DNA of 64,000 nucleotides, taken from the NCBI GenBank assembly GCA_043228905.1, contig JBHGNT010000010.1, positions 14,322,001 to 14,386,000 of the forward strand, given 5' to 3'. The stretch is from Azolla caroliniana. Its lineage: Eukaryota; Polypodiophyta. How positions within the stretch are numbered: the stretch's first letter is position 1; every line of letters starts with the position of its first letter. Shown piece after piece: positions 30,948-41,602 of this stretch. Under the pieces are notes generated by a model that searched no databases, had not been told where the DNA came from, and saw only the letters and a program-made list of their open reading frames with translations. The position numbers and the translations under genes are program-made.

Positions 30948-32492
30948 TCACATTTTGTGTGCTTTTTATCGTAACAATCATTGATTCGTAATAAATAATA
31001 TTTATATATTGCTTAAACAAGGATCCGAACCAACAAGACTACAATGGAATTCATTTAGTAAATGATTTAGTCAATGTAATATTCTAGTGGTTTACTTCAA
31101 ATATAGAAACATGGTGCAATGCTCATCGACAGTTGACCAATAGTCTGCGATCTATGCGTATTGCTTGAAATTGTATTGTGATATCCAAACTATAATTGTT
31201 GGTGTACTAATTTGTCGTACCAATGTTGACGATTAACCAAAACCAAATATACTGCTTCTTGTTGTCCCGAACAACATAATGTTGTCCCTAACCAACTAGA
31301 TTACAATGGCTCCTATCTTGTGTATAGATATATTGCAATCATAGATTAGTAATAAATAGTATTTACATATTGCGCAAGCATCAACAAGAAACTGAGGATT
31401 GCTCTCACACACTCTCGTTTTTAACATTTAATCATTTCAAGGGGTTTTATCGATGTGACATTACATAATGATCTATGATGTATCTAGTTTTTCCAATGGC
31501 TATTGTTGTACCCCGGAGTCTCGTGTAAAAAACAAGGATCCGAACCAACTAGACTACAATAGAATTGATTCAGTACATGAATTAGTTAATATAATATTCT
31601 AGTGCTTTGCTTCAAATAAAGAACTATGACGCAATGTTGATCGAGAGTTCACCATTATTCTACAATCTATGCGTATTTCGGGAAACTCTATGAAGTTATC
31701 CAAACTGTAATTGTCAGTGTACTAATTTGTCGTAACCATGTTGACAAATAACCACGACTAAATATATTGTTTCTTCTTGTCCCGAACAACCTAATGTTTT
31801 GTCAAAAGACATTTGAAACCTCTCCTATTAATTGAATAATGGGATTAAGTTTGCAAGCATCAACAAAAAACTGAGGATTATTCTAACACACTTTCATTTT
31901 TAACATTTAGTAATGTCAAGGGTTTTTATCGATGCCACATTAACTCATGATATATGATAGATCTACTTGTACCCGGGCGTCTCAGGTAGAAAGCAAGGAT
32001 CCGAGGCAACTTGATTACAATGGAATTCATTTAGTAAATGAAATAGTTAATGTACCATTCTAGCCCTTTGTTACAAATAAAGAAACATGGTGCAATGCTC
32101 ATCGACATTTGACCATTATTCTGCAATCTATGCGTATTTTTTGAAATTGTATCCAGTTATCCAAACTATAATTGTTGGTGTACGAATTTGTCGTACCAAT
32201 GTTGACGAATAACCACAACCAAAGATACTGCTTCTTGTTGTCCCGAACAACATAAGGCTTTGTCCAATTTCATTTGAAACCTCTACCATTAATCGAATAA
32301 TGGGATTAAGTTTAGAAATTGATGTTAGGAGAGAAAAATCAAAGTAATGTTCGTCATGAATCCTTCAAACATAATATTGACTATTTTGTTAATTGTACAT
32401 TATCGTAACATCTACTTTAGGTCTTGAGTTTTTGAGTTGTCAAACAGTTAACACATGATATGCGTCCGAAATTTAATATATGATATTGTCGT

Positions 32493-32565
32493 TTCCATTG
32501 CCGGGAGTTGAACCCAGGTCTCTCGGGTGAGAGCCGAGTATCCTGACCAACTAGACTACAATGGA
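32493..32565 (-). tRNA. tRNA-Glu (CTC), array copy 4, two substitutions
   Basis: The anticodon and acceptor stem are unchanged. One change puts a G-T wobble pair in the T stem (CTGGG/CCCGG) and one alters the D loop (GTTGGTCAGG). It should still fold. Confidence 0.8.
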
Positions 32566-32889
32566 TCACATTTTGTGTGCTTTTTATCGTAACAATGTTG
32601 AGGAATAACGACAACGAAATAGACTATCTGTTGTTGTCCCGAAAAACATAATATTTATTCCAATTTCATTCGCAACCCCTACCATTAATCGAATAATGGG
32701 ATTAAGTTTTGAAATGGATGTGAGGAGTAAGAAATCAAAGTAAATTTCGTTATCAATCCTTCAAACAGAATATTTATTATTTTGTTAATTTTACATTATT
32801 ATAACAGCTACTTTACGTCGTTAGTTTTTGAGTTATTAAGTAGTTAACAAATCACATGCGTCGCAAAATTTGATATATGATATTGTCCT

Positions 32890-32923
32890 TTCTATTCCCG
32901 GGAGTTGAACCCGGGTCTCTCGT
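32890..32923 (-). pseudogene. 3' half of a tRNA-Glu-like copy, split by element H
   Basis: 'ttctattcccgggagttgaacccgggtctctcgt' matches the T arm and anticodon-stem side of tRNA-Glu with a changed acceptor end. Its other half lies at 57029-57066, across the 24-kb insertion of H; TCGT (32920-32923) is repeated at 57029-57032. Confidence 0.85.
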
Positions 32924-33576
32924 TGTCGAGGTATTCCTCGCGGATGTGTGGAATGAGGCGGGACCTCGGGGGTCTTGTACCGAAGAGCAAGAGAGAAAGG
33001 AGAAGGGAAGAGACCCACTAGGTGCGAGCGTAGATCCACAGGGACACGGCCCTTCGACACGAAGATGCGAGTGGGAAACCAACACAGAGAGACACGAAGG
33101 TATGTATGTATATATTAACAGAGACAAACAACAAGAAGCACGAAGTTGGTTACAACCGAACAGGCCGGCGAACAGATGCCGATGCCTGTTCGTAAACGCA
33201 CAGAAAGGAAAGAGTAGGTTGGAGGTGCTGCCGGAAGCACTCGAGCATTCCTTAGAGCTGCACGAGCCTCCCGAAACCTGCACAGCAAGAAGCTACGGAG
33301 TTTGCGAGCGAGAGAGAGAGATAAGCCTCCGACCCACAAACCGACAGCACTTCGTCCTCGACTCTCCGCGATCCCCTTCCTCCTCCTCGTCTCCCTCCTT
33401 TTATAGGCAAGAAGGGAGCCGTTTCCTATTAACTTCCTACCTACCGAATCTACTTACCTAGGATCTTCCATGTCCCTAATTCTCTCTTATGTATATCACA
33501 AGGCGTACGTGCATGAAGAGCCGGTTCCTATGCTCCGGCGCACCGATTCCGCTCGTGGACGGTTTTCTTCACGACA
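32924..33576 (-). repeat. 3' LTR of gypsy element H
   Basis: TGTCGAGGTATTCC to CTTCACGACA, 653 bp, with a minus-strand TATAAAAG box (about 33398-33405) and a purine-rich tract beyond it (minus strand AGGTGGGGGCGGA, 33577-33589) as PPT. Confidence 0.92.
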
Positions 33577-34311
33577 TCCGCCCCCACCTAACCGCGCATC
33601 CACCGGCATGCGCCAAATTGAGTTGGGACGGAGAAAACCGGTCCAGCCTTCATTCCCTGCCCCTCGGTTCTTCCTCGGTTTCGGATCGTTCGTCGTTCCG
33701 GTCCAGGTTAACCGGATCCGGCTCGTCGTCGTGACGCTTCTTGAACGCTTTGATCCGCTTCCCAGCTACCGGTATTGCCATTCTCGTGCCGTCAAGTTCC
33801 GCCAGATGGTACGTCCCGTTGTTGTTGGCGCTTTGGACCACGTAAGGCTCGAACCACCTTCTTGCGAACTTCCGTGTCGCTCGGTGCTGGTTGTCGAGGC
33901 TGCTGTCGTAGACTAGCACCCAGTCGCCTTCCTCGATCTTCTTTGGTCGGAGCCGGTGCGTTCGGTCGAACCGGGCTTTGTTCCTCATCCTTGCCACCCG
34001 AAGCTTTCCCGCAGCCTGCTCCACGTCCTCCGGCCTTCGCTCGAGCTGTCGTATGCGCGCCGCCAACAGTTCCTCCTGGCTCATCTCGTCTCTCCAGTGC
34101 ATGGTTGCCCATGAGGAGATCGTACGTTCCATCGGCATGATCGGCTTCTGCCCAAACATGAGCTCTGCCGGCATGAATCCGGTTACCGAACTGTGCGTAG
34201 TTCGGTCAGCCCACAACGCGTAAGGCAGCAGCTGCGGCCAGTTCCCGACTTGACCTCCGCATGCCCGAACTAACGCCTTGACGATCGGTCCGTGTCCGCG
34301 CTCCACCTTCC
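33577..34311 (-). pseudogene. Gypsy H integrase, C-terminal part
   Basis: The minus frame starts within ERGHGPIVKALVRACGG and continues ALWADRTTHSSVTGFMPAEL and RHRLRPKKIEEGDWVLVYDS, a GPY/F-type C-terminal domain (RRWFEPYVV), and an acidic tail. There is no chromodomain. It joins in frame with 39813 onward once G1 and one copy of CTTCC are set aside. Confidence 0.9.
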
Positions 34312-35075
34312 TGTTGGGATTACGGTCCCTCCGGATGGGATGGTCAGATGTCCGGGAATCGGGAATGAAGACCCGAACGAGGAGTACCCGGTATTGGTTC
34401 CGGATGATGAAGACCCCGGCTACGGAGCCGGATGACGAAGACCCGGTTTCGGATCCGGATGATGAAGACCCCGGCTACGGAGCCGGATGACGAAGACCCG
34501 GTTTCGGATCCGGATGATGAAGACCCCGGCTACGGAGCCGGATGACGAAGACCCGGTTTCGGATCCGGATGATGAAGACCCCGACTACGGAGCCGGATGA
34601 CGAATGTACCCGGAGAGAGATCCGGATGCGGGGACATATCTGTGAATATGTTTACCAAGGGCCCTCGAGGCTATATTTGTAAATAGCCCGAAAGTCATAT
34701 GTGTATAAATATGACTTAGGGCAAACAGTTTTTTGTTGTTGCTCATTTTTCTGTTTTCCACTTAGAGGGAGCGAAGTGAGAGTAGCCGAGAGAGAGAGAA
34801 AGGAAGAGGTCGATGCCTCTGTGTAATACCGCCGCCTGTGGCGAGGACAGCGAGCTCAAGGTCGTCGCCTTGCAGCTCGCCATTGTACATTCTCTGCGTA
34901 TAGTGATAGTTGGAGCCTTGCACTCCCATGGTTTTTCCCGTCCAGGGTTTTCCACGCTAAACCCTGTGCATTCGAGTCTCTCTCTGTGTTTTGATTTACT
35001 TCTGCATTGATTCGTGTTTCCTCGGTTGTGGCCGAGAGGTGAAGGGTTTGTTTTAGAAGCGTCCATTCCCTAACA
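34312..35075 (+). repeat. 5' LTR of G1 with a four-copy 55-bp U3 minisatellite
   Basis: TGTTGGGATTACGG to CCCTAACA. The repeats lie at about 34403-34604, upstream of TATAAATA (34704-34711), in the region where enhancers are expected. Confidence 0.95.
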
Positions 35076-35106
35076 ATCTGGTATCAGAGCGACTGCAGTG
35101 CAGAAA

Positions 35107-35952
35107 ATGGAAGGCGGCAGCAGCGGGCAGCCGAGGATGATGGTGCTGAATGCGCAGAACTACGCCGACTGGAAGATAAAGATGGAGGATCTGCTCATTG
35201 TTCGGGACCTGTATGAACCGATCGACAGGTCGGAAATACCCAAGGGGGTACTTGAGACGGAATGGAGGCTTCTGAACCGCAAAGCCGTTGAAACCATTCG
35301 GCAATACGTCGACGTGAGCGTTCTACAACATGTGGCGAACGACACCAACGCATATGAGATGTGGCAGAAGCTGTCGGGCCTCTACGAGAGGAAGAATGTG
35401 TTGAACCGGACCTCCCTGATGAGGAAGATAGTGAACCTCAAGTACCGGGACGGCGAGAGTATGGTGGAACACGTAAGCACGTTCATGAGATTCGTGAACC
35501 AGCTTGCGGTGATCAAGTTCCCGTTGGAGGATGCAATGCAAGCCATCATGCTGATGTGTACATTGCCGGAAAGCTGGGAGAACTTGGTGGTGACTCTCAG
35601 CACCTCCTGCACCGAAGATAACTTGTCCCTACAAACGGTAAAGACAAGCATTTTGAACGAAGAAGCACGTCGGAGAGATAAAGAACCGGCCTCCGATCCG
35701 AAGATGCTGCTTACCGAATCGGATCGGGGAAGACAACGGAACCGGAGTCCGCAAAGACGGGAGAAGTCGGGGACCCGGTCGCAGTCAAGAGGAAGGCCCA
35801 CATGCTTCCACTGTGGGAAGCCGGGGCACTTCCGAAAGAATTGTCGGCATTACCGAAAAGACAACGGAGCCGACGACACCGATTCGAAGAAGTCTTCGGA
35901 ACGGAACGGTGCTTACCGGGGAGCCACGAACCGGAATGGTTCGGATCGGTGA
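35107..35952 (+). pseudogene. G1 Gag
   Basis: The ATG at 35107 follows the PBS by 16 bp and opens a copia Gag: MMVLNAQNYADWKIKMEDLL, LYERKNVLNRTSLMRKIVNLKYRDGESMVEHV, TLPESWENLVVTLS, an RS-rich basic region, and knuckle CFHCGKPGHFRKNC (about 35803-35844). The frame ends at TGA 35950-35952, where G2 has CGA in the same frame, so this is a CpG-type nonsense change and not a programmed gag stop. Confidence 0.9.
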
Positions 35953-37275
35953 GGGCAGGACCGGAAAGGAACGACGGCACTCGCGGCAAGTGAAGAGGAG
36001 ATCATGCTCATCACCGAAGAAGGTGAACTAAACATTGCCGGCGATGAGACTACCTGGGTGGTCGATTCCGGAGCGTCGTTCCACCTGACCCCGGAAAGAA
36101 GATACTTCTCATCCTACACAGCCGGTGAGCATGGCTGTGTTCGGATGGGAAATGAAGGTACGTGCCGGATTGCCGGCATAGGAGACGTGTGGTTGACAAC
36201 CTCGACCGGAAGCAACATGTTGCTGAAGGATGTCCGACACGTTCCGGAGGTTCGATTGAACCTGATTTCGGCCGGGAGGCTAGACGATGAAGGCTACACA
36301 GGTAGCATCCGGAACTGCGTTATGAAGTTCAGCAAGGGGAGCCTGATAGTGGCTCGGGCCCGGAAAGTCAACACACTGTACCTTATGAATGCCTGGTTGT
36401 GTCCGGATGAGTTGAACGTGGCAGCCGACACTGCCGGTGAGCTGTGGCACAAGAGACTGTGCCACATGAGTGAGAAGGGGATGAAGAGGCTTGCAGAAGA
36501 AAACCTTATTCCAGTGAAGCATGTGCACCTGGAGAAGTGCACCGATTGCCTGGCCGGTAAGCAGAACCGAACCTCCTTCCACTCAAGGCCACCGACGAGA
36601 TGTAGCGCACCATTGGAGTTGGTGCATACTGACGTGTGTCAAGTAGAAACGAAGTCACATGGCGGAGCCCAGTACTTCGTGACATTCATTGATGACCACA
36701 GCCGGAAGCTGTGGACGGCACCGTTGAAGACAAAGGACCAAGTGTTGTGCGTCTTCAAAGAACTCCACGCGAGAGTGGAAAGGGAATCCGGCAAGAAGCT
36801 GAAAGCGATACGAGCGGATAACGGAGGGGAATACCGGGGGCAGTTTGCGGAGTACTGTCGCTCGAAGGGAATACGGCTCGAGTTTACTGTGCCGAAGACG
36901 CCGGAACTGAACGGGCTGGCCGAGAGGATGAACCGGACCATAATGGAGAGGGTCCGGAGTATGCTGGCGCATGCGAAACTACCCAAGGGGTTTTGGGCTG
37001 AGGCAATGTCGACGGCGACATACGTGATAAACAGATCACCCTCAGTACCTTTGGACGGGGACACGCCGCAAAGAGTGTGGACCGGTAGGGAAGTATCCTA
37101 CCGGCATCTGAAGGTGTTCGGGTGTCTCGCATATGTGCATGTGGCAAAAGACCGGAGAGGAAAGCTAGATCCAGACCCGGCCATGCATATTCCTCGGTTA
37201 CGGCGATGATGAGTTCGGCTACCGAGTATGGGACCCGGTCGACAAAAAGATATTCCGGAGTCGTGATATCATCTT
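35953..37275 (+). pseudogene. G1 protease and integrase
   Basis: In the same frame as Gag: protease WVVDSGASFHLTP (about 36056-36094), integrase zinc domain LWHKRLCH...CTDCLAGKQN (about 36440-36570), core with HTDVCQVE, IRADNGGEY and the Glu of LNGLAERMN (about 36625-36930), then FGCLAYVHV. A 2-bp deletion at about 37173 (relative to G2) shifts the frame after DPD, and the open frame ends at 37209. Confidence 0.9.
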
Positions 37276-39130
37276 CATGGAGGACAAGACACTCGCCGAC
37301 TGGGAGTCGGAGAAGAAGATGAAGAGCTCCAAGTCGACCGGTGAGGATCAACTCTACGAGGAGCAGTCCCGACCGGCAAGGGACCGATTAGCACTCGAGG
37401 ATCCGGCCGAAGACGGTGAAGAAACAGAACCGGCCGAGGAAGATGAAACTGATACCGGAACCGGCCCCGATCCCGAAATGGATTCGGATGAAGAGGAAAC
37501 GGAGGAGCCGGTTACCGAAGCTCCGGAACGGAGATATCCTCTAAGAGAGAGAAGGGCCCCCCGGAGATTTCCGGAACCAGAGCACGTGTTGCTAACCGAC
37601 GAGGGGGAGCCGGAGAGTTTTGAAGAAGCAAAGCTTGACACCCATAGCCGCAGGTGGTTGAGTGCCATGCAGGAGGAGATGGATTCCCTGTATGAGAACC
37701 ACACATATGAACTTGTGGAGTTGCCGAAAGGAAAGCGGGCACTTCGAAACAAGTGGGTGTTCAAGCTGAAACCGGGAGATGCCGGAAACCCCCCGAGATA
37801 CAAAGCCAGGATCGTGGTGAAGGGGTTCCAGCAGAAGAAGGGCGTCGACTTCGACGAGATATTTGCCCCGGTAGTGAAGATGACCACCATCCGGACGGTG
37901 CTGAGCATAGCGGCAAGCATGGACCTCGAGGTAGAACAGATGGACGTGAAGACGGCATTCCTTCACGGTGACCTCGAAGAAGAGATCTACATGCAGCAAC
38001 CGGAAGGATTCGAGAAGAAAGGGAAGGAGCACCTGGTATGCTGGTTGAAGAAGAGCCTTTACGGACTGAAGCAGGCTCCCCGACAATGGTACCGGAAGTT
38101 CGACTCTTTCATGACCGACGAAGGGCACCACAAAACGGAGTCCGATCACTGCGTGTTTGTGAAGAAGTTCGAGGGAGGAGACTCTCTAATACTCCTCCTG
38201 TACGTGGACGACATGTTGATCGTCGGACGGGACCAGGTCAAGATACGGATGCTGAAGAAAGCGCTTCACCGAACCTTCTCAATGAAGGACCTGGGTCCGG
38301 CGAGACAAATACTAGGGATGCACATCATCCGGGACCGGAGCAAGAAGCAATTGTGGCTTCACCGGTTCAACATGTCGGAAGCAAGACCGGTCGGGTCAAC
38401 CCTCCCGGCAAACTGCAAGTTGTCTAGCAAGCAAAGCCCCAAGACAAAGGCTGAGAAGGAGGACATGATGAAAGTACCATATGCCTCTGCCGTCGGAAGC
38501 TTGATGTACGCAATGGTGTGTACAAGACCAGACATAGGATATGCAGTCGGAGTGGTGAGCCGGTAGATGAGCAATCCTGACAAAGAGCACTAGAACGCGG
38601 CCAAGTGGATACTCCGATACCTGAAGGGCACGGCAAACGTGTGCCTCCGATTCAGCTCCGGTAAGCCCGAACTCGACGGCTTTACCGATTCGGATATGTC
38701 GGCTGATGCAGATACCAGCCGGTCCACATCAGGGTATGTGATGACGTATGCAGGGGGAGCTGTTTCGTGGCAGTCGAGGCTGCAAAAGACGGTTGCGTTG
38801 TCAACCACGGAGGCGGAGTATATGGCGGCTGTTGAAGCCGGCAAGGAAATAATATGGATGAAGGACTTCATTAGAGAGCTCGGTATCCGGCAGGAGGAGT
38901 ACCGACTCTACTGCGACAGTCAGAGTGCAATCCACCTTGCGAAGAACGCGGCCTATCACTCACGGACGAAGCACATCCAGCAAAGATATCACTGGATCCA
39001 GGAAAGGATAGAAGACCAGGAGTTCGTGCTGACGAAGATCCACACGGACGAGAACGGGTCAAATATGCTGACCAAAGTGCTCACACCCGACAAGCTGGAA
39101 GCGTGCCGGAAGAGGGTCGGACTGGAATGA
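37276..39130 (+). pseudogene. G1 reverse transcriptase and RNase H
   Basis: RT from VELPKGKRALRNKWVFKLK (about 37715), with VEQMDVKTAFLHGDLEEEIYM, LYGLKQAPRQWYRKF and LLYVDDMLIVG (about 38200-38230). A 30-bp in-frame deletion relative to G2 lies near 38358. Stops: TAG 38564-38566 (TAC in G2) and TAG 38591-38593, the stop shared with A and G2 at the HW position. RNase H follows in frame from 38594, with DGFTDSDMSADADTSRSTSGY, STTEAEYMAAV and KAYHSRTKHIQ-like motifs, ending at TGA 39128-39130. Confidence 0.92.
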
Positions 39131-39158
39131 CATCCCATGCCGAAGTGAAGGGGGAGTT

Positions 39159-39812
39159 TGTTGGGATTACGGTCCCTTCGAATGGGATGGTCAGATGTCC
39201 GGGAATCGGGAATGAAGACCCGAACGAGGAGTACCCGGTATTGGTTCCGGATGATGAAGACCCCGGCTACGGAGCCGGATGACGAAGACCCGGTTTCGGA
39301 TCCGGATGATGAAGACCCCGGCTACGGAGCCGGATGACGAATGTACCCGGAGAGAGATCCGGATGCGGGGACATATCTGTGAATATGTTTACCAAGGGCC
39401 CTCGAGGCTATATTTGTAAATAGCCCCAAAGTCATATGTATATAAATATGACTTAGGGCAAACAGTTTTTTGTTGTTGCTCATTTTTCTGTTTTCCACTT
39501 AGAGGGAGCGAAGTGAGAGCAGCCGAGAGAGAGAGAAAGGAAGAGGTCGACGCCTCTGTGTAATACCGCCGCCTGTGGCGAGGACAACGAGGTCAAGGTC
39601 GTCGCCTTGCAGCTCGCCATTGTACATTCTCTGCGTATAGTGATAGTTGGAGCCTTGCACTCCCGTGGTTTTTCCCGTCCAGGGTTTTCCACGCTAAACC
39701 CTGTGCATTCGAGTCTCTCTCTGTGTTTTGATTTACTTCTGCATTGATTCGTGTTTCCTCGATTGTGGCCGAGAGGTGAAGGGTTTGTTTTAGAAGCGTC
39801 CATTCCCTAACA
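39159..39812 (+). repeat. 3' LTR of G1 with a two-copy U3 minisatellite
   Basis: TGTTGGGATTACGG to CCCTAACA. Minisatellite at about 39250-39344; TATAAATA at 39441-39448. Confidence 0.95.
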
Positions 39813-40353
39813 CTTCCCATTCGCCTCCGGATTGTACGCAGTGGTAAGCGAGAGCTTGACTCCTAGCCGGCCGAACAACTCCTCGGCCTCTTCAGCGTCC
39901 AACTCCCCGCGATCAGCCACGATCTTCCCGACGCACCCGTACCGGCATATCACGTCCTCGATCAGGAACCGACATACGGCCGTGGTCGTTTTGCCCTGAA
40001 GGGCTCGGCCTTCCACCTGGTTCGTCAGATCTTCCCGAGCCAGGACCAAATACCGCATCTATCCTACTCCCATCGGCATTGTCACCAGATCTACCATCCA
40101 TTTGAAGTGGATGGTCGAAGGGTACGTAGGGTGAAGCTCGTCCCGATGTCGGACTATGGAGTGCATCTGACAACTCTCGCAAGTTGTCACGAACCGATGC
40201 ACGTCCCGGTACAGTCCCGGCCACCAGTACTTCCCCTTTATCTCCTCGAACGTGGCCCACGTTCCACGGTGTCCAGCCCAGGGGCTGTCGTGGTAGGCCG
40301 TCAGCAGCTCCTCCTGTTCTTCCTTCATCGCCACCACCCGGAGCGGGACACCC
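39813..40353 (-). pseudogene. Gypsy H integrase, zinc domain and core
   Basis: Minus strand: HDSPWAGHRGTWATF and CESCQMHSIVRHRDELHP form the HHCC domain (about 40150-40310). HFKWMVDLVTMP, LVLAREDLTNQVEGRAL, ADRGELDAEEAEELF and TTAYNPEANGK form the core (39813-40110). A TAG at 40059-40061 interrupts the frame where element I has a sense codon. The segment lies between the G1 and G2 insertions. Confidence 0.9.
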
Positions 40354-40957
40354 TGTTGGGATTACGGTCCCTTCGGATGGGATGGTCGGATGTCGGAGAT
40401 GAATGACGACAAGCCCGGTTGCGGTTTCGGAACCGGATGATGAAGATCCCGGTTACGGAGCCGGATGACGAATGTACCCGGAGAGAGATCCGGATGCGGG
40501 GACATATTTGTGAATATGTTTTCCAAGGGCCCTTGAGGCTATAGTTGTAAATAGCCCGAAAGTCATATGTGTATAAATATGACTTAGGGCAAACAGTTTT
40601 ACTGTTGCTACTCATTTTTCTGTTTTTCCACTCAAGAGGAGTGAAGAGAGAGCAGCCGTGAGAGAGATAGAGCGTGAGAGAGGAAGAGGTCGACGCCTCT
40701 GTGTATTTCCGCCGCCTGTGGCGAGGACAGCGAGCTCAAGGTCGTCGCCTTGCAGCTCGCCATTGTATATTTCTCTGTGCATAGTTTTGGTTCGGAGTCT
40801 TGTACTCCCGTGGTTTTTCCTGAACAGGGTTTTCCACGTTAAATCGTGTGTCCACTTATTTACTACTGCATTTCCCATTTTCTGCAACAACGATTCGTGT
40901 GTTTCCTTGGTTGTGGCCGAGAGGTGAAGTTTGGAAAGTGTCGATTAATTTCCATCA
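40354..40957 (+). repeat. 5' LTR of G2
   Basis: TGTTGGGATTACGG to TTCCATCA. It has a single minisatellite unit and TATAAATA at 40572-40579. Confidence 0.95.
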
Positions 40958-40987
40958 ATTTGGTATCAGAGCGAGTTGCTGGAGAAA

Positions 40988-41602
40988 ATGGAAGGCGGCG
41001 GAAGCGGGCAGCCGGGGATGATGGTGCTGAATGCGCAGAATTACGCCGACTGGAAGATCAAGATGGAGGATCTTCTGATTGTTCGGGACCTGTACGAACC
41101 GATTGACAGGTCGGAAATACCGAAGGGGGTACTTGAGTCGGAATGGAGGCTTCTGAACCGCAAAGCCGTTGCAACCATTCGGCAATACGTAGACGTGAGC
41201 GTTCTACAACATGTGGCGAACGACACCAACGCATATGAGATGTGGCGGAAGCTGTCGGGCCTCTATGAGAGGAAGAATACGTTGAACTGGACCTCCCTGA
41301 TGAGGAAGATAGTGAACCTCAAGTACCGGGACGGCGAGAGTATGGTGGAACACGTAAGCACGTTCATGGGACTCGTGAACCAGCTTGCGGCGATCAAGTT
41401 CCCGCTGGAGGATGCAATGCAAGCCATCATTCTGATGTGTACATTGCCGGAAAGCTGGGAGAACTTGGTGGTGACTCTCAGCACCCCCTGCACCGAAGAT
41501 AACTTGTCCCTACAAACGGTAAAGACAAGTATTTTGAACGAAGAAGCACGTCGGAGAGATAAAGAACCGGCCTCCGACTCGAAGGCGCTGCTTACCGAAT
41601 AG
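40988..41602 (+). pseudogene. G2 Gag
   Basis: ATG at 40988, 15 bp after the PBS. The Gag domain is as in G1 and about 96 percent alike on reading. TAG at 41600-41602 replaces a TCG codon of G1. The same frame continues beyond it through knuckle CFHCGKPGHFRKNC (about 41684-41725). Confidence 0.88.

Larger units (their letters stand above)
27011..32923 (-). repeat. Tandem array of 1,618-bp higher-order repeats carrying tRNA-Glu
   Basis: Units start at about 27011 (1,621 bp), 28632, 30250 and 31868 (partial). The spacing of the tRNA is exactly 1,618 bp. Units differ by only a handful of bases. Each unit holds one intact tRNA-Glu(CTC) and four degenerate copies of its 5' part, ending near offsets +160, +802, +1062 and +1314, which shows that the unit grew from shorter tRNA-plus-spacer monomers. 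From about 32596 the sequence switches to a clearly diverged monomer up to the insertion point of H. Confidence 0.9.
34312..39812 (+). mobile_element. Copia element G1, structurally complete but coding-defective
   Basis: Bounded by the target duplication CTTCC (34307-34311 and 39813-39817). LTRs are 764 and 654 bp; the 110-bp difference is two extra copies of a 55-bp minisatellite unit in the 5' LTR. Apart from that I count about ten substitutions. PBS (35079-35090) and PPT (GAAGGGGGAG, 39147-39156) are intact. The Gag-Pol frame carries two or more stops and one frameshift. Confidence 0.95.

Noticed and set aside
27011-32923. CRISPR-like reading of the regularly spaced repeats
   Set aside because: Units are 1.6 kb with nearly identical spacers and carry a eukaryotic tRNA; there is no short repeat with unique spacers.
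35953-36003. A programmed gag-pol stop in G1
   Set aside because: G2 reads straight through the same codon with CGA, so the TGA in G1 is most simply a mutation.
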